A DNA stretch of 64,000 nucleotides from Hyphomicrobiales bacterium (GTDB taxonomy: Bacteria; Pseudomonadota; Alphaproteobacteria; Rhizobiales; Rhizobiaceae). Where the stretch lies: contig UBMU01000015.1 of the NCBI GenBank assembly GCA_900466605.1, positions 124,001 to 188,000 of the forward strand. Reading direction: 5' to 3'. The position numbers and the translations under genes are program-made. Numbering within the stretch: the stretch's first letter is position 1; every line of letters starts with the position of its first letter. Positions 45,918 through 53,521 of the stretch are shown here, one piece after another. The notes beneath the pieces were generated by a model. That model was not told where the DNA came from. It did not search any database and was given only the letters and a program-made list of their open reading frames with translations.

Positions 45918-46760
45918 TCATTCCGCGGCCTCCGCAACACGGTGCGGTGGAGCGACGCTCACCGGCGCCGGCGGCGCCGGCCGCGCGAGGTATCGGGCCC
46001 CTTTCAGCCAGAGTTTCAGCGCCTCCCAGTGGATACCCGCAACGATCTTGACGGTCAAAAGGGGGATGCTGATCATCAGCCTGGCGAGCGTAATGGTCGT
46101 CAAGGGAAGCCTGCGACCCGAGAATGTCGCGGCCAGCAACGGTCCGTCCGCATCTGTTTCGAGAATCCTCCACCGAATTTCCTTGCCCGGCGGCAGCATC
46201 CGGAAATGATAGCGTGTGCCCATGCCGATGAAGGGGGAAACGTGGAAGAGCTTGTCGCATGCCTGCCGCAGGCCGCCTTGCGATAAATCACCGAGCTGGA
46301 CGGGGCACACGTAGGAATGACGCTCTCCGAAAGTATTGCGCACCTCGTAGACCATTGCGATCAGGTCGTCGGCGTAGTCATAGGCGTAATAAACAGCGAT
46401 CGGATTGAACACATAGCCGAACACTCGCGGGTAGCAGACAAGGAGAATGCGCGCCGCTCGCAAGCCTGCGTGCGCCAGAAGGTCGTCAGCATAGCTGCGT
46501 ATCCCTTGATTGCCGGCGTGGTCGCACTCGTGAAACGAGACCAAGTTCCCCCGGTTGACAGAGAAGAGCCGCGACTGCCTATCCACATGGTGCAGTCGGT
46601 CGAGATCGACCAAAAGCGAGAAAACCCTGTAGCGGAAGCGATGGCCAAACGGTTTCATCCGCTGGTGCATCACATCGCCGACATAGAGCGCGGCCGCTGC
46701 CTCGGGCGGGGGGCCATTACCGCTCATGCTGCTGCCTTTTAATCTCGAGTGCCTTTTCAT
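45918..46760 (-). CDS. DUF1365 family protein
   Basis: 280 residues, translationally coupled to the upstream FAD enzyme (ATGA overlap at 46757-46760). DUF1365 marks: LYVGDVMHQRMKPFGHRFRYRVFSL (residues about 25-50), GRILLVCYPRVFGYVFNPIAVYYAYD-like stretch (RVFGYVFNPIAVYY) and NTFGERHSYVCP. The family is found with Cfa-like and amine-oxidase-like genes in singlet-oxygen regulons and is thought to act on fatty acyl chains; its chemistry is not established here. Likely membrane-associated. Confidence 0.9.
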   Translation of the reverse strand: MKRHSRLKGSSMSGNGPPPEAAAALYVGDVMHQRMKPFGHRFRYRVFSLLVDLDRLHHVDRQSRLFSVNRGNLVSFHECDHAGNQGIRSYADDLLAHAGLRAARILLVCYPRVFGYVFNPIAVYYAYDYADDLIAMVYEVRNTFGERHSYVCPVQLGDLSQGGLRQACDKLFHVSPFIGMGTRYHFRMLPPGKEIRWRILETDADGPLLAATFSGRRLPLTTITLARLMISIPLLTVKIVAGIHWEALKLWLKGARYLARPAPPAPVSVAPPHRVAEAAE

Positions 46761-48097
46761 GGCACGGCATCCAGCCGTGGCTCGTTAACATGCCGCCGAT
46801 CGGCGCTTTGCCACGGCACGATCGCTCCAAGCGCCGTTGCAGCGCTCAGACCGGACGTTAGCCCATCTTCATGAAAGCCGTAGCCGGTCCAGGCTCCGGC
46901 AAAATAGCAGTTGTTTTGTCCTTGGATGTCCGCAATCGCCCGCTGTGCCTCGACACTCTCGGCCGAAAACTGAGGGTGGCTGTAGGTGAACTCAGCAAAT
47001 ACTGCCTGCGCGTTCGGTTCACGATCGGGGTTGAGCGTGACGAAAAGGGGCAGGCTGCTATCGATCCCCTGGAGCCTATTCATCCAGTAGGTGACCGTCG
47101 CGCCTGCGCTGCCGCCTTCGCAGCTCGACCGCAGATAGTTCCACGACGCCCACACCTTCTGCCGTTTGGGCATCAGCTTCTTGTCGCTGTGCAGAACGAC
47201 CCTGTTGGGCTCATAGGGAATAGCGGCCAGAAGTCTCTTTTCCTGAGCGGTCGCGTCTCCGAGAATGCTGGCCGTCTGGTCACTATGAGCCGCAAACACG
47301 ACCCTGTCGAACAATGCCTCGTTGCCGCCTTCATCGATGACCCGCACGCCGGCATCCGTACGCAGAACACTGCGCACGCCACAACCGAGCCTGAGCCTGC
47401 TTCCCAGCGGCGCAAGCAGCTTGTCGAGATAGTTGCGGCTTCCACCAGTCACCGTTCGCCACTGGTGCTGTCTTCTGTAGATCAGCCGGTGGTTATCAAA
47501 GAACTTGACGAAGTGCTCGGCCGGAAACTGCAGCATCTTGGTCGCGGGCGTTGACCAGATCGCAGCCGCCATCGGAACGAGGTAGTTGTTGGTGAAACCC
47601 GGCGAGAACCCTCGCCAGTCCAGATAGTCGCCAATCGAACGTGACGCGAGATGGCCGGCTGCGCGGTCGCGCAGGCATGTCCGGTTGAAGCGGAGAATCT
47701 CGCGGATCATGAGAAGGAAGGACGGACTTACAAGATTACGTTTCTGGGCGAATATGGACGACAAGCCACCGCCGCTCCATTCGAGCTTGCCCTGATCCAA
47801 GGACAGCGAAAAACTCATGTCGCTGGCATGCGTGGCGACATCGAGTTCCGCAAAGAGTGCGGTCAGATTGGGATAGTTGCATTCGTTGTAGACAATGAAG
47901 CCTGTATCGACGGAAATTGGTACGCCGCCGTAGTCTATGTCGACGGTAGCCGTGTGACCGCCGGGGCGCAGTGCTTTCTCGTAGAGCGTCACGTCATGGA
48001 GCGGATTAAGAGCCCAGGCTGCAGAGGCTCCGGAGATTCCGGAACCGACTACTGCAATTTTCAGACGCCGCTGGGAATGAAGAAAATGCGCGTTCAT
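46757..48097 (-). CDS. FAD-dependent oxidoreductase (amine-oxidase-like)
   Basis: 446 residues. The FAD dinucleotide loop is VVGSGISGASAAWAL near residue 17, followed by the GG motif (ARPGGHTATV). C-terminal FAD contact AGAWTGYGFHEDGLTSGLSAA. It is a NAD(P)-binding Rossmann/amine oxidase superfamily protein of the type clustered with DUF1365 and Cfa, some members of which desaturate modified fatty acyl chains. Overlaps the photolyase stop by four bases upstream and DUF1365 start by four downstream. Confidence 0.9.
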   Translation of the reverse strand: MNAHFLHSQRRLKIAVVGSGISGASAAWALNPLHDVTLYEKALRPGGHTATVDIDYGGVPISVDTGFIVYNECNYPNLTALFAELDVATHASDMSFSLSLDQGKLEWSGGGLSSIFAQKRNLVSPSFLLMIREILRFNRTCLRDRAAGHLASRSIGDYLDWRGFSPGFTNNYLVPMAAAIWSTPATKMLQFPAEHFVKFFDNHRLIYRRQHQWRTVTGGSRNYLDKLLAPLGSRLRLGCGVRSVLRTDAGVRVIDEGGNEALFDRVVFAAHSDQTASILGDATAQEKRLLAAIPYEPNRVVLHSDKKLMPKRQKVWASWNYLRSSCEGGSAGATVTYWMNRLQGIDSSLPLFVTLNPDREPNAQAVFAEFTYSHPQFSAESVEAQRAIADIQGQNNCYFAGAWTGYGFHEDGLTSGLSAATALGAIVPWQSADRRHVNEPRLDAVP

Positions 48098-49545
48098 GCT
48101 GCATCCCTTGTCGCATTGTACGCCTGGAGAGCCCGTTCCCGTGCGATTGCGTGGTCTACCATAGGTTCGGGATAGGTGATGCCGAGCTTGATCCCCGCGT
48201 CTGCGAGCACGCCTTCGGGAGCTTCGAAAGGTCGGTGAATGTATTTGCTTTCGAGAGCAGCCAGTTCGGGTACGAATTCGCGAACGTAGGAGCCGTCGGG
48301 GTCGAACTTCTCACCCTGGAGGATGGGATTGAAAATGCGGAAGAACGGCGAGGCGTCCGCCCCCGATCCCGCGACCCACTGCCAGCTCGCGGCGTTACTC
48401 GCCGGATCGGCGTCGATCAACGTGTCGCGGAACCAGGTTTCGCCGCGCCGCCAGTCGATCAGCAGATCCTTGATCAGGAACGACGCCGCGATCATGCGAA
48501 CCCGATTGTGCATGAAGCCGTGCCGCCAGAGCTGCCGCATGCCGGCATCCACTATGGGATAACCGGTCATGCCCCGCGTCCATGCCGCAAACTGCTTTTC
48601 GTCGTTATGCCAGGGAAAGCCGTTCATCCGGTCACTCCAATTGGCATACGGTAACTTCGGAAAGTGATAGAGGAGGTGGTAGGAAAACTCCCTCCAGGCG
48701 AGTTCCTTGCGGAAATGCACCACGTCCTCGGCCGGCACGCGCTTAGCAAGCCCACGCGTCTTGTGCCAGATGCGAGCAGGGGAGATGACGCCGAGCGCAA
48801 GGTAGGGCGAGAGCATCGATGTCGCCCGTCGGGACGGCAGGTCACGATTTAGCCTGTAGTCTTGTAGGCTACCCTCAACGAAGTCGTCCAGCCTCTGGTG
48901 TGCCTCGTCTTCGCCTGGCGTCCAGATATCGGCAAAATCCTTCGCCCAGTTCGGTTTGCTGGGCAACAGTTTCCATGCCGCGAGCGATTCGGACTTTGGA
49001 AGCTGCGCGACGAAATTGATCTTCGTCGGCGCCTCTATCGGCTCATCTGGCTCACCTGACTTTTCAAGCGCGCGCCAGAATGGCGTGTAGGTGCGGTAGG
49101 GCGTTCCCGCGCCGGTCAACAATGTGGACGGCTCATGCATAAGCTGTCCGGCAAAGCTCTTGGCCGCGATACCTTGCTCTCCTAGCGCCCGCTTGATGCG
49201 GGTATCGACTGCGATGCCGGGCGGGTCGTAGCGCCGGTTCCACACCACCATCTTCGCCCCACTGGACCGGATCACGTCCTGCAACACGTCTAGCGCGTCA
49301 CCGGAGGCCAAAACCAGCTTGGCGCCAAACTCGCGCAGCTTCATTTCAAGGGATTCGAGGGAGTTGTGCAGCCACCATGCCTGTGCCGCGCCGAGCGGGC
49401 CTGTGCCAGCAGTGGAGGATTCGCGAATATAGAGGGGAATAACCTGAAGTTCCGACCTACACGCTGCATTGAGGGCGTGGTTGTCGTCCAGGCGCAAGTC
49501 CTTACGAAACCAGAGAATAACCGGCTTTTCAGCTTCTGTGACCAA
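48094..49545 (-). CDS. phrB: Deoxyribodipyrimidine photolyase
   Basis: 483 residues, class I CPD photolyase size. Starts MVTEAEKPVILWFRKDLRLDD; the N-terminal antenna domain continues with WLHNSLESLEMKLREFG. C-terminal FAD domain has WREFSYHLLYHFPKLPYANW, NGFPWHNDEKQFAAWTRGMTGYPIVDAGMRQLW (quoted as TGYPIVDAGMRQLW), HNRVRMI and NAASWQWVAGSGADASPFFRIFNP (seen as WQWVAGSGADA). It splits UV pyrimidine dimers by light. First gene of a four-gene operon whose promoter carries TGATCC. Confidence 0.95.
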   Translation of the reverse strand: MVTEAEKPVILWFRKDLRLDDNHALNAACRSELQVIPLYIRESSTAGTGPLGAAQAWWLHNSLESLEMKLREFGAKLVLASGDALDVLQDVIRSSGAKMVVWNRRYDPPGIAVDTRIKRALGEQGIAAKSFAGQLMHEPSTLLTGAGTPYRTYTPFWRALEKSGEPDEPIEAPTKINFVAQLPKSESLAAWKLLPSKPNWAKDFADIWTPGEDEAHQRLDDFVEGSLQDYRLNRDLPSRRATSMLSPYLALGVISPARIWHKTRGLAKRVPAEDVVHFRKELAWREFSYHLLYHFPKLPYANWSDRMNGFPWHNDEKQFAAWTRGMTGYPIVDAGMRQLWRHGFMHNRVRMIAASFLIKDLLIDWRRGETWFRDTLIDADPASNAASWQWVAGSGADASPFFRIFNPILQGEKFDPDGSYVREFVPELAALESKYIHRPFEAPEGVLADAGIKLGITYPEPMVDHAIARERALQAYNATRDAA

Positions 49546-49575
49546 GGAACCCCACCCAGCTTTCGCACTTTCCTC

Positions 49576-49605
49576 TTGCTACGAAACTACGCTAGGCATG
49601 GATCA
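49576..49605 (-). promoter_or_regulatory. Candidate ECF-sigma promoter of photolyase operon
   Basis: On the minus strand TGATCC, 18 bases, TAGCAA, putting the start about 25 bases before the phrB ATG. Same -35 and spacing as the promoter before the ChrR-like gene; the -10 is only a partial match to the Rhodobacter RpoE pattern. Confidence 0.5.
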
Positions 49606-49853
49606 GAAGTTTCAGTCATCGGCGTGAGAATTTCTGAGCTCTCGCATGCGAAAAACGCAGGGCGCCATGATGCTGCCGGTACGAATGCCGAAAGCCCTTC
49701 GATGTCTCCTTGGATGTGGTGATTGCGGGCACCCCGAAAGAATCGCCGCAAGCTCCGCCGGGGTGGTCACGAGTTCGTGATATCCCTCGCATCTGCGAGG
49801 TGGCGCGGCATTTTTGCGTGTAGGACGCAGAGTAGCCACGGGGAGGGAACCAT

Positions 49854-50039
49854 ATGAGAAAAGTTCAGGCATTTATAAGAGCCGGAATGCTGATCGGCCT
49901 CGCCGCGATCGCGTCAGCTTGTACGACGACGCCGCAGAGCTCAAATCGGCCCGATTACCAGTACCAGCCAAGAACTTCCGTAAATCCAGCTTGTGCGGGT
50001 GGGTTCAGGCCGAGCAACGAGCGCACATGCAGCTACTAA
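49854..50039 (+). CDS. Small outer-membrane-type lipoprotein
   Basis: 61 residues with GGGAGGG seven bases before the ATG. The signal peptide ends in a lipobox (AIASAC, cysteine at about residue 23). The mature part is short, Pro/Asn/Ser/Tyr-rich (TTTPQSSNRPDYQYQPRTSV) with three more cysteines/aromatic residues at its end (CAGGFRPSNERTCSY). Two cysteines could form a disulfide. No named family is recognised; such lipoproteins may have envelope roles. Confidence 0.75.
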   Translation: MRKVQAFIRAGMLIGLAAIASACTTTPQSSNRPDYQYQPRTSVNPACAGGFRPSNERTCSY

Positions 50040-50473
50040 CCGGGGTTGTTGCGCAGAGACTTGAGATAACGCGCGGGTGGTCGGGAGAATCGGTCAAGGC
50101 TCTGGATAATATCAGGGGCGGTCACGTGATCTCGTGGCAGCGGCGTGACGTCAATCTGCCACCCGACCCCATTCTTAAGTTAATGGCGGTCGCGCCCGGA
50201 CGCAGGCTCTACCTGATCTTGTGGCAAAGGGCAAAGTCATCTTTCGATACTTCTGTCGCGTCCGGCGATGCGATTTCGCTCCCAATGACACCGTCATGGC
50301 TGCCGGATCATCTAGACGCTTGTCCGGCTCTTCTGGTTCCGTGGCCGTGTCTCCCGGGGCTCTAAATGCTTTGGTTCTGAAGCACACTACGAGTGGTGCT
50401 CCAGGCACAAATCCACAGGAGCCAACTGCTCAAACTTGATTTCAAAAAAGCGAAGAAGGAGGTGGAGGAAAGA
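50040..50473. other. Intergenic stretch without a supported gene
   Basis: Frames of 70-80 codons exist on both strands but none has both a good start site and protein-like composition. No tRNA, repeat or insertion-sequence end was seen before the terminator at 50474. Confidence 0.45.
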
Positions 50474-50512
50474 AAACGCCTGCTTTTGGAATATCAACAA
50501 AAGCAGGCGTTT
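50474..50512 (-). terminator. Terminator of tRNA-Asn
   Basis: A fifteen-base perfect stem (AAACGCCTGCTTTTG / CAAAAGCAGGCGTTT) with a nine-base loop, 11 bases from the tRNA 3' end. On the minus strand it ends in TTTTC, fitting Rho-independent termination. Confidence 0.85.
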
Positions 50513-50523
50513 ATCTTTTAAAC

Positions 50524-50598
50524 TGGCTCCCCGGGCCGGATTCGAACCGGCGACCTGTCGATTAACAGTCGAATGCTCTACCGCTGAGCTACCAGGGA
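50524..50598 (-). tRNA. tRNA-Asn (anticodon GUU), CCA encoded
   Basis: Minus strand: TCCCTGG acceptor, TAGCTCAGCGGTAGAGC D arm, ATTCGACTGTTAATCGA anticodon arm with GTT, GCCGGTTCGAATCCGGC T arm, CCGGGGA acceptor, discriminator G and CCA. All stems pair. Confidence 0.96.
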
Positions 50599-50715
50599 TC
50601 ACCGCTCGCCGCGGTGTGAGTGGCCTAATACAAATGCTTGCCCGATTTGCCAAGCGGTTTTTTCAAAAAAATGACATCCGCTTGTATTTGCTCTGTATAA
50701 CCCCATCTCCTGTGG

Positions 50716-51009
50716 ATGACTGAAGCACATGATACCACTGGAAAATCGGGCGCCAAGCGATTTGGCATTGATCACACGACCGGCCGTCTCGTTCTTGGCT
50801 CCGTAAGCATTCCACTTCCAAGATCACGCCTTGCTCGAATGTCGATAGGCGTTGTTTTGATCCTGGGCGGTGTTCTGGGATTCCTGCCCGTCCTCGGATT
50901 CTGGATGCTACCGCTGGGATTTATCGTCCTGTCGCACGACCTGCATCTCGTCCGTCGCATGCGGCGGCGATTATCGGTCTGGTGGAAGAGGCGGAAAACC
51001 GCCTCTTGA
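50716..51009 (+). CDS. Two-TM membrane protein of unknown function
   Basis: 97 residues. A soluble N-terminus (RFGIDHTTGRLVLGSVSIPLP) precedes two hydrophobic stretches (ARMSIGVVLILGGVLGFL and GFWMLPLGFIVLSHDL) and a very basic tail (RRMRRRLSVWWKRRK). Similar to small 'tRNA-adjacent' inner-membrane proteins in Rhizobiaceae. It ends one base before the convergent Pit gene, so the two share a terminator region. Role unknown. Confidence 0.7.
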   Translation: MTEAHDTTGKSGAKRFGIDHTTGRLVLGSVSIPLPRSRLARMSIGVVLILGGVLGFLPVLGFWMLPLGFIVLSHDLHLVRRMRRRLSVWWKRRKTAS

Positions 51010-52014
51010 TCAACTGAACAGACCTGCAGCCCAATAGAAGAGTGCCGAGATGAGCGCTGCTGCAGGAAGGGTAATAACCCAAGCGACGACGATGTTGCCC
51101 GCTAGGCCCCACCGGACGGCCGAGACACGGCGTGCGGCGCCAACGCCGATGATTGCACCCGTGATCGTATGCGTCGTGGAAACCGGGATGCCGAGCCAGG
51201 TTGCCGCAAAGAGGGTCAGTGCTCCGCCGGTCTCCGCGCAGAATCCCTGCATCGGGTTCAGGCGGGTTATCTTCGATCCCATCGTATGCACGATTCGCCA
51301 GCCGCCGAAGAGCGTTCCCAGAGCCATGGCTGTCTGACAGGACAGAACCACCCATAGCGGTACGTGGAAACTTCCGCCGAGATAACCCTGCGAATAGAGA
51401 AGCACGGCGATGATGCCCATCGTCTTTTGCGCATCGTTGCCGCCGTGGCCCAGCGAATACAGCGAAGCGGACACGAATTGCAGGACGCGGAATGTCCTGT
51501 CCACGGCGAACGGCGTTTGCCGAACGAAGATCCAGGAAACGACGAGCACTAGGAAGAGCGCCAGCATGAAGCCGATCAACGGTGACATGACGATCGCGCC
51601 CGCTGTTTTCAGCAAGCCGCTCCAGACGATCGAACTGAAACCAACCTTCGCGAGACCGGCGCCCACCAGCCCGCCCACCAGCGCATGGGAAGAGCTGGAG
51701 GGGATGCCGAAGATCCAGGTGACGATATTCCAGATTATCGCGCCCATCAGCGCCGCAAAGACTACCAGTGGCGTGACGATCTTGGGGTCGATAATGCCCG
51801 TCCCCAAGGTCTCAGCCACATGCAGACCGAAGAACAGGAACGCGATGAAGTTGAAGAAGGCGGCCCACGCGACCGCATATTGCGGCCTGAGCACGCGTGT
51901 CGAAACGATTGTTGCGATCGAGTTCGCGGCATCGTGAAGGCCGTTCAGAAAGTCGAAGAACAACGCGATCGCGATGAGAGCGGCCAGTAATGGAAAGGCG
52001 AGGGTGGCGTCCAT
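51010..52014 (-). CDS. pit: Inorganic phosphate transporter, Pit family
   Basis: 334 residues, the short bacterial Pit length, ten or so membrane helices. Family signatures: NGLHDAANSIATIVSTRVL near residue 30 (GLHDAAN motif) and GHGGNDAQKTMGIIAV near residue 190, the second Pit repeat. The start codon directly abuts the stop of the DUF47 gene. A low-affinity, proton-driven phosphate/metal-phosphate importer, as in the Sinorhizobium orfA-pit operon, where PhoB represses it under phosphate starvation. Confidence 0.95.
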   Translation of the reverse strand: MDATLAFPLLAALIAIALFFDFLNGLHDAANSIATIVSTRVLRPQYAVAWAAFFNFIAFLFFGLHVAETLGTGIIDPKIVTPLVVFAALMGAIIWNIVTWIFGIPSSSSHALVGGLVGAGLAKVGFSSIVWSGLLKTAGAIVMSPLIGFMLALFLVLVVSWIFVRQTPFAVDRTFRVLQFVSASLYSLGHGGNDAQKTMGIIAVLLYSQGYLGGSFHVPLWVVLSCQTAMALGTLFGGWRIVHTMGSKITRLNPMQGFCAETGGALTLFAATWLGIPVSTTHTITGAIIGVGAARRVSAVRWGLAGNIVVAWVITLPAAALISALFYWAAGLFS

Positions 52015-52656
52015 CTAGACGTTCTCGATCACGATGCCGCTGATTTCGTTCGCAACATCTTCGAAGCGATCGACGACCTTCTCGAGTTCTCCATAGATTT
52101 CGCTGCCGATAATGTAGGCCATCGCATTTGACGCGCCGTGACGGAGGAAAAGCTCCTTCAGGCCGCGATCGTGCAATTCATCGGAACGCCCTTCCACACG
52201 GGTGACTTCTTCAGCAATCGCCATGAGACGCGGGGCATTGGCGTTGATGCGGTCGAGCAGGGGGATGGCCTCTGCGATGAGATGGGCAGCCTGTACGATT
52301 ACCGCCCCCATTTCCTGCATGCGTGGATCGAATTGCGCCTGCTCAAAGAGGCGGATCGTCTTGACGGTCTTGTGCATCATATCGATCGCGTCGTCCATCG
52401 ACTGGATCAGATCCTTGATATCGACACGATCGAAAGGCGTTATGAAGCTCCGGCGAACCGCCAACAGCACCTCGCGGGTGATGTTGTCGGCATCGTTTTC
52501 GAGCGCAACGATCCGATCGCAATGGCGTTCGGTATCCTTACCGGCGAGCAACTCATTGAGCGCTTCGGCCGCGCCGACAATCGTTCGGGAATGCTGGGCA
52601 AAGAGGTCAAAGAATCTGTCTTCCCGCGGCAAAAGTTTACGAAACCAGCTGAGCAT
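52015..52656 (-). CDS. DUF47 (PhoU-like) Pit accessory protein
   Basis: 213 residues from MLSWFRKLLPREDRFFDLF, with GGATGGA immediately upstream; an ATG nine bases earlier is also possible. All-helical PhoU-like DUF47 domain with acidic metal motifs (ERHCDRIVALENDADNIT, quoted as EHDADNIT-type ENDADNIT, and RVEGRSDELHDRG). It is the orfA product of the orfA-pit operon and modulates Pit activity. Pit begins directly at its stop codon. A Pho box could not be identified with certainty in the upstream A/T-rich sequence. Confidence 0.92.
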   Translation of the reverse strand: MLSWFRKLLPREDRFFDLFAQHSRTIVGAAEALNELLAGKDTERHCDRIVALENDADNITREVLLAVRRSFITPFDRVDIKDLIQSMDDAIDMMHKTVKTIRLFEQAQFDPRMQEMGAVIVQAAHLIAEAIPLLDRINANAPRLMAIAEEVTRVEGRSDELHDRGLKELFLRHGASNAMAYIIGSEIYGELEKVVDRFEDVANEISGIVIENV

Positions 52657-52772
52657 TCCATCCATCCGTTGAAAATTTTTAGGAGCTCGTCATAAATTAG
52701 CAGGGCTTGCAATAAAAGTGTCACAATTGCACCGACTACGATTCTTTTCCCACGTGTTGCTACAGACGTAAG

Positions 52773-52797
52773 GGAACTTGGGCCTTGTCCGAACGTT
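52773..52797 (+). promoter_or_regulatory. EcfG (RpoE2-type) promoter of BA14K gene
   Basis: GGAAC, 16 bases, CGTT, an exact consensus match, with a start expected about 50 bases before the ATG at 52853. Confidence 0.75.
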
Positions 52798-52852
52798 AGG
52801 TCTTCGAGCGGTTTCGAACGCGATATATGTGGAAAGATGAGAAGGTGCTGGA

Positions 52853-53308
52853 ATGAAGAAGGTTGCGGTACTGCTGTTGGCAATTGCGGCAGGTTTGTCG
52901 GGTGTCGGACCGTCCTTGGCCGAAAATTCGGGTGATGAGCACTCTGTTCAAAGCCGCGGTACATTTGGAGATTCCGGCGCCAGAAATAACCGCAATTACG
53001 ATCGCTGTAATATCTACCACTGTGGCACAAATCGCTACGGAGATCGGAATTACAGGGATCGCTACTACCGAGATCGTTACTATCGCGATGGGTACTATCG
53101 CCGTCATGATAACGATGCTGGTGCGTTGATTGGAGGTCTGGCGGCCGGCGCAATCATCGGCGGCCTGATTGCATCGCAGCCTCAGGCCCGGCCGGTCGGG
53201 AACGGACATGTGGATTGGTGCTATAGCCGCTATCGATCTTATCGGGCGTATGACAATAGCTACCAGCCGTACTACGGCCCACGACGGCAGTGCTATTCAC
53301 CCTACTAG
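52853..53308 (+). CDS. BA14K-family secreted protein with Tyr/Arg/Asp repeats
   Basis: 151 residues with a Sec signal peptide ([23 protein letters not shown]). Mature N-terminal half is Asn/Tyr/Arg-rich, with five near-copies of a YRDR unit ([18 protein letters not shown]). Then comes a glycine-rich membrane-like stretch ([19 protein letters not shown]) and the BA14K signature [19 protein letters not shown] ending [11 protein letters not shown]14K proteins of Brucella and rhizobia are immunoreactive, lectin-like, cell-surface proteins. An exact EcfG promoter predicts general-stress induction. Confidence 0.88.
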   Translation: MKKVAVLLLAIAAGLSGVGPSLAENSGDEHSVQSRGTFGDSGARNNRNYDRCNIYHCGTNRYGDRNYRDRYYRDRYYRDGYYRRHDNDAGALIGGLAAGAIIGGLIASQPQARPVGNGHVDWCYSRYRSYRAYDNSYQPYYGPRRQCYSPY

Positions 53309-53433
53309 ACAGTCATTTACGGAAGCCGGCGGTATGGTGGTCTGAAATCCCGCCGGTTTTTCAACAACCCTCTTGCGCTCGTTTTCTATTCATTCTAAAT
53401 GCCCGCCAACGCTTCGGTCACGAAGCGTCGTGA

Positions 53434-53484
53434 GGCCTCGTGGCGGAGTGGTGACGCAGAGGACTGCAAATCCACGGCACTCCC
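53434..53484 (+). tRNA. tRNA-Cys (GCA) 5' part; attachment-site remnant
   Basis: GGCCTCG acceptor, D arm GGCGGAGTGGTGACGC and an anticodon arm GAGGACTGCAAATCC (GCA) are present, but after CACTCCC the T arm and 3' acceptor are missing. One anticodon-stem pair (A-A) is broken. The prophage integrase starts 38 bases further on. I read this as the left attachment site: the host 5' half joined to phage sequence at the anticodon region. Confidence 0.75.
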
Positions 53485-53521
53485 AATAAAATCAACGATC
53501 ATTCTGAATAAGAGCCATACT

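Noticed and set aside
50175..50439. Short frames on both strands after the lipoprotein gene
   Set aside because: No ribosome sites or recognisable composition; they overlap each other and approach the tRNA-Asn terminator.
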